Assembly: GCA_027579435.1 (NCBI GenBank)
Contig: JANBPK010001029.1
Location: forward strand, 1,579-17,513
DNA: 15,935 nt
Source of the DNA: Candolleomyces eurysporus
Taxonomy: Eukaryota > Basidiomycota > Agaricomycetes > Agaricales > Psathyrellaceae
Direction of reading: 5' to 3'
Shown here piece by piece: positions 9,083 through 15,935 of this stretch; the first letter of the stretch is position 1; each line of letters begins with the position of its first letter. The notes under the pieces are model-generated. The model saw only the letters and a program-made list of their open reading frames with translations, made no database searches and was not told the DNA's origin. The position numbers were made by a program, and so were the translations under genes.

Positions 9083-11458
9083 TGGGGACCATGTATGTCT
9101 GTGTCCGATGTGAGATCCTTCTTAGGAACCATCGGAACCTTCCGGATCTTTATTAAAGACTTCGCGAAGCAAGCAGAACCCATTCAGCGCTTGACACGAA
9201 AGGAAACACACTTCAAATGGGAGGAGGAACAAGAGTTAGCTATGGAAGACTTGAAGAAGGCAGTTTGCGAAGCGCCGTGCTTGCGATCGCTTGATTATGA
9301 CATCGATACTGAGATTAAACTCTCAGTAGATACCTCCTATATTCCCATCGGATGGTATATCAGCCAACAAGACGCCAAGGACTTCAAGAGGTGGTGGTAC
9401 ACTCGTTTCAGGTCAACCCTGCTAACGCCTCGCGAAGCTCGTTATTCACAACCAAAACGCGAACTCTTTGGTTTGATGCGTGCTCTTGATGAGAACAAAT
9501 ATTGGTTGATTGGCTGTCGACGATTGGTGGTGGAAACAGATGCTCAGTACATTAAAGGGATGCTTAACAACCCTGAGGATGGACCCAACTGTACAATCAA
9601 CAGGTGGATAGAGCAGATTTTGATGTATCATTTCGAGTTAAGACATGCAGCAGGAAAGACCTTTGCGGCAGATGGTCTTTTGCGAAGGACAAAGCAGCCA
9701 GGAGATCCAGATCCAAAACCTTGGGATCACTCCTATGAGGATCATGACGGTCTCAGAGGATACACCAAGCCTCACAAAGAGGATCCTGAGCCTTTGGACT
9801 TTGAAGAATTTAAGAGAGAAATAGACACGAGAGGAGGCTATGCCCAGACGTCATTAGCTTCGCGAAGAGATCTTGAATTAGAACTCTTTGACAAGGAGCT
9901 GTTGCAACTCTTGATCTTGGAAAGCAGAGTTTGCGAAGCGGAGAAGACTGAGAGACAACAAATGGTGAACGTCGAGATGCTTCTAGACCTGAGTCTAAAG
10001 GAAGACCCGGACACTATTGAAGAGTACAATGAGGAGAGAAGGGCAAACTGGGCCAGAAAGTTGGACGAACGACTTCCTAAGATACAGAAGTGGTTGCAAG
10101 GGCCGCTCTCGAGACCTGAAGGTATTGAACCCAAGGATTTTGGGAAGTGGGTTCGCGAATGTAGCCATTTCTACGAAAAGGACAATAAGTTGTATCGTCG
10201 ACAAGCGGGTTTCCCTCAGATCGTAGTTGCGAAGGAACACAGGATGTACATGATGAGATCTGCTCACGATGCATTGGGACACAGAGGAGCTTGGGCAACA
10301 ACCCAGTTCTTAGCAAAGAGGTTCTGGTGGCCAGACTTAGAGGGAGACGTCGCCTGGTATTGCAGAACATGTCATGTGTGCCAGTTGCATACGAAAATGC
10401 TCCTGAAGATTCCGCCACGGGTTACAGAGACCCCTTCGATTTTCCAAGTGTTGCATGCAGATGTCTTACATATGACACCCGCTAGTAATGGCTGCAAGTA
10501 TATAGTCCATGTCCGTTGTGCATTGACGAGCTGGGCAGAAGGCAGACCACTTCGCAAAGACAACGGTGCGGCGATTGGGGCATGGCTGCTTGAAATAATA
10601 ACGCGCTGGGGTTGCATGCGAGAAATTGTAACAGACAATGGAGGGTCCTTTGAGAAGGCAACGGCGTGGCTCATGAAGAAATATGGTATTAAGGGGATTA
10701 AGATTTCACCCTATAACTCTCAAGCCAACGGGCGGATAGAGAGGCCTCACTATGATCTTCGGGACATGTTGTTTAAAGCCACAGGGGCAAAGACGAGTCA
10801 GTGGTTCTGGTACTTCCCTCATGTGTTATGGGCAGACCGAATCACTTCGCGAAGACACTTTGGTGTTTCCCTGTTCTTTATTGTTACAGGAGCGGAACCA
10901 GTGGTACCCTTAGATATTCAGGAAGCCACATGGTTAGTGGAGCCACCTAGCGGTCCCCTTACGACCGAGGAACTCATTGGCCAGCGGGCTAAGGCCTTAG
11001 CGAAGCATCGTGACTTAGTTGAAGAAATGAGGAGGAAAGTCGATAAGGAGAAACGCGACAGGGTCGCAAAGTATGAAGAAGAGCATGCCGCAGTAATCAA
11101 AGACTACTGCTTCAAGAGGGGGGATTTGGTACTGCTAAGGAATACAAGCATAGAGAAAAGCCTAGATAAGAAGATGAAACCAAGGTATCTCGGCCCTCTG
11201 GTAGTGGTGTCTAGAAATAAGGGAGGAGCCTACATCTTAGCTGAATTGGATGGCACAGTTTTACAGTCGCCTTCGGCAGCTTTCAGAGTAATCCCTTACC
11301 ACNCCAGNAAGAGGATCNAGCTCCCTCCCAACGTTCATGAATTTATTGACATATCGGTGAAGTCTCTTCGTGAGATGAGAGAGTCAAAAGACGATGGTGA
11401 CATGGAAGATTTAGCGTTCAGAGGCATGCCTGAAAGTTCGCGAACTACGAATGAGTAA
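9083..11458 (+). pseudogene. pol: Gypsy Pol: RT thumb, RNase H and integrase
   Basis: The frame continues that of RT after one TGA. From the ATG at 9095 it gives 787 codons. Residues 4-60 ([20 protein letters not shown]) form the RT connection. RNase H keeps D79 (SVDTS), E123 (PKREL), D149 (VETDA) and D193 (AADGL). Integrase keeps its zinc site H391/H396/C423/C426 and a DDE triad D456-x57-D514-x34-E549 (TDNG and NGRIERPH). The C-terminal part (about 700-750) has RGDLVLLRN and [12 protein letters not shown], a GPY/F-like module; no chromodomain is visible. Three Ns at 11303-11318 fall in sensible codons. The three catalytic sites look intact, yet the protein cannot be made in one piece because of the upstream lesions. 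The normal stop is TAA at 11456. Confidence 0.92.
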
Positions 11459-11488
11459 AGATGCTGAGGACAGCATTTCTTTTAAGTC

Positions 11489-11501
11489 GGGGGGAGAGAG
11501 G
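11489..11501 (+). other. Polypurine tract (PPT)
   Basis: GGGGGGAGAGAGG lies 30 bases after the pol stop and is preceded by a T-rich stretch (CATTTCTTTTAAGTC). Such a tract primes plus-strand DNA synthesis and normally abuts the 3' LTR. The following bases (TACGCTTCGTGAAC) do not start with the usual TG, and no copy of them was seen upstream of gag. The rest of 11502-11746, up to the stop of the facing gene, shows no gene. Confidence 0.6.
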
Positions 11502-11746
11502 TACGCTTCGTGAACTAGATTTGTCGCGGAGTACCTTTGGAATCAGCCTTCAAGGCATAGAAAAACTCAAAAACAGGGGCAGTTTAAAAAGAAGGTAGAC
11601 TTAAGAGAGTACTATGCGATTACAGAGGGTCCAATGCAAAAGTAGCTACTGTTTTCCGTATTAGTAAAGAGGAGTTCGAGAAGATGAAGGATGACAAGTT
11701 AAGAGTTCAGAAAAGTTAAAGAAAGACGCATTCGAGGGTATATGTT

Positions 11747-13077
11747 CTAGATCTCGATGGCGGGATCAAGAGGAATGATTTCGGGAGCTTCAGGAACTTC
11801 AGGAGCCTTCTCAGAACAGAAGGTAGCCAAAGAGGACTTGAGGGCCGCATATTCCTTGTTGAGGATCTCCCAATAGTTCGCGAAGATGTGGAGCTTGTGG
11901 ATGACGGAAAGCATTTCCAAACGAGTCTCGCTAATGGCACGACGAAGAGAATCTTCTTCTTGAGCACGCTCAGTAAAGTTCGCGATCGCACCATGGGTCT
12001 TAGCAAGGACCAAAGATATAAACTCGTTGGAAATAGCCCTGTCATCGACTTCGAGAAGTTAGAAAAGTGACAAGAAGTGAATAAGAGAAACGACTTACTA
12101 TACTCGAGCAAGCCACCATCGGGGAAAAGACGATGAGCAGTTCGCGAAATGGTGGAACCAGTGTCGATAGGAGGCAGATCCTTCTCAGCACGAGCGCGCT
12201 TCGAGTTCAAAGCCATCGACCTAAGGAAGGCAGGAGAACCAGTGTCCATGCCTGGAACCGCGACATAGTCCATCTTGCGAGTAGTAGGAATTGAAGGAGG
12301 AGCAGAAGCGCGAATAGCAGCCTTCCCCTGAGATACCAAGTGAGGAACAACTTGATAAAGAGTTGTGAAGTTACGAAACAAAGTTCACGAACCTTGCCAC
12401 GACCTTTAGAAGGAGTTGGCTCCGACATAGTTATATCGGCGTCCACTACGGAGTTGTCGGTAGTAGATGGGGCGCCTCCAGAAGAAGAGTCAGAACTGGA
12501 ACTATCAGAGATTTCGATGATAATACCAGAAGCTGTAAAACGGTTCACGAAGTGAATAATCAGTATCAAGAAGTGAAGAAAAGACGAAAGGACGAACCAT
12601 TGCCCTGACCACGACGAGCTTTGTTCTCGTTCTTAAACTCAGTAGCCAAAGAGAGCACAGGATGAGCTATATTGCTAGGAAAGCCAACAGAGTTCTCACC
12701 ACACCAATTTTGGTGGGTAAAAAGCACAGCTGCAGCTTGCCGAACGAAAGAAACGAAAGCGGGGTTGGTCCGGAGGATAGCGATCGCCTTAGGCTCCCAG
12801 TCCTAGGTCGTGAAGTAATTAGAGCAAGAGGGAAGCGAGAAGGGATAAGGAGTACCTCAAGGAGAAGAACCACAGTGCGGATGGCAGACCTCATGAGAAG
12901 GAGAGTCGCTTTAGAGACAGCCCCAGTAGCTTCAAGCTCAGGAACCGCCGCCTTGCGAATATCGACCAACTTCTTAGCTTCTTCGACAATAACCTTGAGA
13001 AGCACAGCTTCTTGGCTGGCAAAGTCGAGAAAGACAGCGTCGGGATCGAGGGGAGGAGAGGTTTTCTTAGGAGGCAT
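11747..13077 (-). CDS. Gene A: hypothetical 365-aa protein, five exons, SIM-like motif
   Basis: I do not recognise this family. Exons are 12856-13077, 12598-12802, 12393-12532, 12099-12327 and 11747-12048. The introns are 53, 65, 65 and 50 nt, all GT..AG, with CTAAT, ACTGAT and CTAAC branch-like sites in three of them. The five exons join with every phase correct and end at TAG, which is strong evidence for a real, intact gene. The start MPPKK (13075-13077) is preferred over an in-frame ATG at 13179 because the extra residues look like leader. Visible parts: an N-terminal helical region (residues about 10-74), a short Trp/Cys-containing domain, a Ser/Asp-rich linker starting IIIEISDS (12501-12524) that fits a SUMO-interacting motif, a basic KRARAEK segment that could be a nuclear signal, and a C-terminal helical, probably coiled-coil region with a Pro/Glu-rich tail. 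It faces the retrotransposon, with 288 bases between the stops. A nuclear role is inference only. Confidence 0.8.
12501..12524 (-). other. SUMO-interacting-motif-like segment in gene A
   Basis: Residues IIIEISDS are followed by further Ser and Asp. This fits the hydrophobic core plus acidic or phosphorylatable serine tail of SUMO-interacting motifs (two aliphatic residues, any residue, one aliphatic residue, then D/S/E). It lies just after the second intron. Binding to SUMO is inferred from the pattern alone. Confidence 0.5.
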
Positions 13078-13994
13078 AGCAGGAGTAAAAAGAAAGAGCG
13101 GGAATGAGGAAGAAACGAGTTCGTGAAGTCGAGCTTTTATCTCAGGCAACGGCGCACGGACCTTCGTGAAGCATTCCAAGCCTTATTCCGAGGTATCGCA
13201 TGATTTCAGGAGGAAATTAGCTATAATTCCTCTCCGGCTTAATTCGCAAAACTCAGGACGAGATAAGATTGGCTGTTCACGAAGAGACTACCCCATTTGA
13301 TCAGTCGGCTACTCTACTTAGCGAACAGCTGATGATGATGAAAGATTTGCACATGTGTCAATCAGTTGTGCTCACACGCTTCGCGAAGATAAGACTTGGC
13401 GATTTGAGGCTTCGGGAATTTAAACCGAAACGGGCTCCAAACTTCATGAAGTAACTTGGCTCTGTACTTAGTAAGACTTAGTCATGAGGAGCACAAGGGC
13501 AGGCGTCGAATTGACAGGCTGAAAGACTAGTGATACATGGAGGAAAGATAGTATACGAGAAGTGGAAGGAGACAGGTATTATGCGGCTGTGTGAAGGTGT
13601 GACTGAATGAGCTGGAGGCCGAACTGTAAGAAGCTACTCTACCCGATAAATAGAAGAGCACAGGGTATGGAGGAAGAGCAGTTCGCGTCGACGATCATGT
13701 ACATGTAAAAAGCGGACAAGAAGCAAGAGAGGATGACGACGATGCAGTAAAAAGAAGCCTCTAGAAGTCCCAAGAGAGGTTCAAGAAGAGAGAAAGAGGT
13801 ACATGAACAAGGCGCAAGCAGTCCAAGATGACGAGGATGAGATGACGAAATGAAAGGGGGACCCTACCCTGCGGAAGGAAGCGACAGACGAACCCAGACA
13901 CCATCGACCTCACCCGGAGTCTCGACGGTGAAGGGAAGCACCTGCGAATCCTACCCAACCCAAACCCAAGCCCCTTCCAGCGCGTTGACGATGT
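13078..13994. other. Intergenic stretch between genes A and B
   Basis: About 920 bases separate the start of gene A from the present stop of gene B; both genes point left. I see no convincing gene. It holds many of the palindromes: TTCGTGAA at 13120 and 13163, TTCACGAA at 13276, CTTCGCGAAG at 13379 and the 12-base palindrome ACTTCATGAAGT at 13441-13452. A weak AT-rich box (13217-13228) lies about 140 bases upstream of the gene A start. On the minus strand at about 13865-13950 the frame VLPFTVETPGEVDGVW looks protein-like and ends in TAG; it may be a last exon of gene B that I could not join in phase. Confidence 0.4.
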
Positions 13995-15935
13995 TCACGA
14001 AGCAGGGGGAGGAGTAGGAGAGGTACTGGGCGGACGGGCGGCAGGCTTAGGAGGCGTCTGGAATGCGGGGCGAAGCTGGAAAGGGGAGCCCCTAGCTCCC
14101 GGAAGTTGTGGAAGCGTTCCAAGTTGTTGAGCGCTTTGACGAAGTAGTTCTTGACCTGAGCTGGGAGAAAGAGGAGGGTCTTGAGGAACCGGAGCAGTAG
14201 GAGGCTTCATTAAGGTTGGAAAAGGGGGGGGGGCTCGGAGAGCAAGGAAAGACTCGAGAGGCGGCACTTGGCCCGGCTCTTCATAAGGAATGCCGGGGAA
14301 CTCAGCCACGAGCCGCGCGATGGTGGGACGATCTGCCAGTTGGTCGACGAAAGGATCGGTGTTGAGCTCTAGAGTCTGAATATAGCTGGAAATGAAGCGG
14401 CGGGCGGCCTGGAATCGAGTGGCCTCGCGGTCGGCCATAGCCTGGAGAGTCTGGTACGAATCCCAGCGCTCCCGCATGTCGGAATAAAGGCGATTCATGA
14501 CTTCGCGAAATATTAGTGAAGTTCATGAAGCGAAGAAGGAAAGAGGACAACGTACAGGCCGCATTGGAAGGGCCATGGGCAAGGTCCCAATACCCTTGAA
14601 GGAGCTCGGTGAGGTCGGTTTCCCCTTTGTTGCGACACCAGGTACAAGTGGCTCTGCCCTTTTGGCATGGACCGCACTTGTGAGACTTGCCGGGGTAAGG
14701 AACGCATTTGGTGGGGTCTTCGAGACAGACCCGATTGCGACAGGGAAGGCGGAGCTGTGAAGGTGTGTAAGTAAGAGGAGAAAGGGGGATAGCAAAGAAA
14801 GAGGTTCACGAACCGGCTCAANCTCGCGAGGANCGTTCGGAAAGTAGAGCGGCCGCTTGAGGATCGGAAAGAAAGACGGAGACCGGAGCCACGCTCTCGT
14901 AGATGCGGATGGCACGTTCGGGAAGCGTCTGATGGTTGGCAGGGACGGCGGTTTTGCTAGGACGAGTAGTAGAGGGAAGGGGAATCTCGACGACGGGCTT
15001 GCGATTTTTAGAGCGGGCAGCGGGCTTGGGCGTGGGCGTCTTGGGCGTCCTTCGTGAAGCAGGTTCCTCATCCTCCTCGTCGTCGATGATAGGAGCTGAA
15101 GAAACCTTTCGGCCTTTGCGCTTGGCGGTCCACTTGTGAAGGAGGGGCGGATCTTCGGGAGGCGAGGAGACCAACTGGTCGACATCGTCGTCGTCCAAAG
15201 CAACCAAGGAAGGGTCGACAGCGGGGGCCTCTTGGTCCGAGTCTTCTTCTTCTTCTTCTGCTTCTTCTTCTTCTTCTTCCGACTCGACTTCGGACACGAC
15301 CACGGGCTTGGCTCGTTGCTTCCCACGCGCGACAGAAGACTTGGAAGGGGGAGGAGAAGCTTGTCGTTTGTTACGAGACCGGAGGGAACGAGAGGCATCC
15401 GGAGAGCCGGTACGGGGACGTTTAGTCTGTAAAAGAGTTAGTAAACAAGTTCACAAAGTGACGGGACCAAAAGAGCGCACTTTAGGGAGCGGTTCTCTCT
15501 TCTCTACTTTGACTGGAATGGGGGAACTATCAGCCCAACTGCGCTTCTTGGAGACGACCTTAGGCGCTTCGGGAACGGTTTTAACTTGTTTGGATGAAGA
15601 AGATTTAGCTAGACGAAGGTCAAAGATGGGAGCGTCAGCTTCATGAAGCCACCGAGAAGTAGGGAGGCCGGATAAAGTAAAAACTCGCGAACCCTGAGGA
15701 ACTTTCTTAACGGGCCTGGGCATGACCTTTCGCGGTTTCGTGGCCTCCTCCTTGAGCTTCAGGTGCGCCTTGAGGTTTGGTGGAACAGTAGAGAGTTCAG
15801 GAAGCACTTCAGGAGGAGTGGGGTTCAAGCGGTTAAGAATCGCCATGACATCGGGAGGTTGAACGGCGACGGCGGGAAAGTAGTTCTTGGAGAGAACGTA
15901 GCCAACCCAAGAACATAAGGCTTGGGCGGCCGGAT
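13995..15935 (-). CDS. Gene B: hypothetical protein with acidic tract and Zn2Cys6-like cluster, 5' partial
   Basis: I do not recognise this family. The gene enters from the right edge. Exons are 15481-15935 (partial), 14814-15426, 14556-14754 and 13995-14500; the introns (54, 59 and 55 nt) are GT..AG, the first with TACTAAC and the last with ACTAAT. Exon 1 is Pro/Lys-rich. Exon 2 has basic repeats, PVVVSEVESEEEEEE with a long Glu/Asp run, and Pro/Lys-rich linkers. Exon 3 carries C-x4-C-x6-C-x9-C-x2-C-x6-C-x2-C (14635-14742), close to the fungal Zn2Cys6 spacing except for the first gap (x4, not x2). Exon 4 is helical (MNRLYSDMRERWDSYQ) with a Pro-rich tail. Exon 2 is one base too long and meets a TGA at 14818, beside Ns at 14822 and 14833; a spurious base there is the simplest cause. 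The final TGA (13995-13997) lies inside a TTCGTGAA motif, so the true end is unsure. A nuclear, DNA- or chromatin-binding role is inference. Confidence 0.65.
14224..14233. repeat. Run of ten G (minus-strand C10 inside gene B exon 4)
   Basis: Ten G residues on the plus strand encode consecutive prolines of gene B on the minus strand. A mononucleotide run of this length is prone to slippage and sequencing error; as read, it keeps the frame of gene B open. Confidence 0.8.
14635..14742 (-). other. Cysteine cluster of gene B, variant of the Zn2Cys6 type
   Basis: Seven cysteines span 36 residues with spacing x4, x6, x9, x2, x6, x2. From the second cysteine on, the first six match the Zn(II)2Cys6 pattern of fungal transcription factors; only the first gap is two residues longer. 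Arg and Lys residues lie between them, as expected for DNA contact. The cluster is in the middle of the protein, whereas in classic factors it is usually near the N-terminus. Confidence 0.5.
15242..15280. repeat. TTC/GAA microsatellite coding a Glu run in gene B
   Basis: An almost pure TTC repeat on the plus strand, broken once by TGC, encodes the poly-Glu tract of gene B on the minus strand. Length variation here would change the acidic tract without shifting the frame. Confidence 0.8.

Larger units (their letters stand above)
4498..11501 (+). mobile_element. Degenerate Ty3/gypsy LTR retrotransposon, internal region
   Basis: The domain order gag (CCHC), protease, RT, RNase H, integrase is that of Ty3/gypsy elements, with integrase after RNase H. 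The wording of the RT (LTTFQTPFGAMRLVTLPMGW, PFLDDVPV, YETIPENSGIRRFVWEH) matches what I know of basidiomycete gypsy elements. A primer-binding-site candidate opens the region and a polypurine tract closes it just after pol. The element cannot make a full polyprotein as read: TGA stops lie at 6543, 7091 and 9080, frame changes fall near 6546-6569 and 7894-7903, and a probable deletion lies near 8415. The catalytic residues themselves are intact, so decay is fairly recent. LTRs were not identified on either side. Confidence 0.9.
3175..15647. repeat. Dispersed palindrome TTCGCGAA and its CpG-decay variants
   Basis: Hand count of exact TTCGCGAA: starts at 3175, 3196, 3863, 7224, 9161, 9859, 10152, 10846, 11437, 11877, 12141, 13380 and 14502. 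TTCGTGAA or its complement TTCACGAA starts at 3485, 3606, 5739, 6026, 11507, 12384, 12544, 13120, 13163, 13276, 13994, 14805 and 15051. TTCATGAA starts at 4394, 11334, 13443, 14522 and 15640. The variants differ from the parent only by C-to-T or G-to-A at its two CpGs. TTTGCGAA/TTCGCAAA forms are also frequent (for example 9264, 9931, 10551). Sites are irregularly spaced and lie in coding, intronic and intergenic DNA. None was found in 1-3170. Confidence 0.85.

Noticed and set aside
2660..11580. AAACTGCCCC at about 2671 and its inverted match near 11568 as LTR remnants
   Set aside because: The match is short and inverted, while LTRs are direct repeats; the flanks do not continue the similarity.
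12662..13126. 154-codon plus-strand open frame
   Set aside because: It is antisense to gene A exons 1-2, whose splicing and phases are consistent; a shadow frame.
13269..13454. 61-codon plus-strand open frame between genes A and B
   Set aside because: It has no motif, and its sequence is largely built around palindrome copies.
14523..15398. 291-codon minus-strand open frame running through exons 2 and 3 of gene B
   Set aside because: It passes straight through an intron, and over exon 2 it reads Ser/Pro/Leu-rich low-complexity text out of phase with the acidic coding frame.
14857..15432. Several plus-strand open frames with Gly/Arg-rich and poly-Phe text
   Set aside because: They are antisense to the low-complexity Glu/Pro/Lys exon 2 of gene B; the poly-Phe is the complement of its Glu and Lys codons.

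Overview
The window looks like part of the genome of a filamentous basidiomycete, probably a mushroom-forming one; the species cannot be read from it. Three things support this: seven short introns (50-65 nt) with GT..AG ends and CTAAC/CTAAT-like branch sites in the minus-strand genes, a Ty3/gypsy retrotransposon whose reverse transcriptase and integrase read like agaricomycete elements, and two relics of the fungal TET/JBP-type 2-oxoglutarate/Fe(II) dioxygenase family.

Layout. Bases 1-2249 (+) hold two tandem, broken TET/JBP-like copies in an N-rich stretch. Copy 1 keeps the iron and 2-oxoglutarate residues; copy 2 does not. Bases 2250-4497 hold no gene I can support; the later part looks like leader or LTR sequence. 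Bases 4498-11501 (+) hold the gypsy element: candidate primer binding site, gag with a CCHC knuckle, retropepsin, linker, RT, RNase H, integrase and a polypurine tract. It is broken by three TGA stops, two reading-frame changes without stops in common, and what looks like an internal deletion at the N-terminus of RT. No matching pair of LTRs was found.

Bases 11747-15935 (-) hold two genes facing the element. Gene A (11747-13077) resolves into five exons that join with no frame error into a 365-residue protein carrying a SUMO-interaction-like motif. Gene B (13995 to past the right edge) has at least four exons, a long acidic stretch and a variant Zn2Cys6-like cysteine cluster. I recognise neither as a named family.

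The most unusual signal is not a gene. The palindrome TTCGCGAA and its CpG-decay forms TTCGTGAA/TTCACGAA/TTCATGAA occur 31 times by hand count between 3175 and 15647, where chance predicts about one. They occur in all codon frames, in non-coding DNA and in or at the ends of introns, and not once in the first 3.17 kb. No computation was run; alignments and counts were made by eye.
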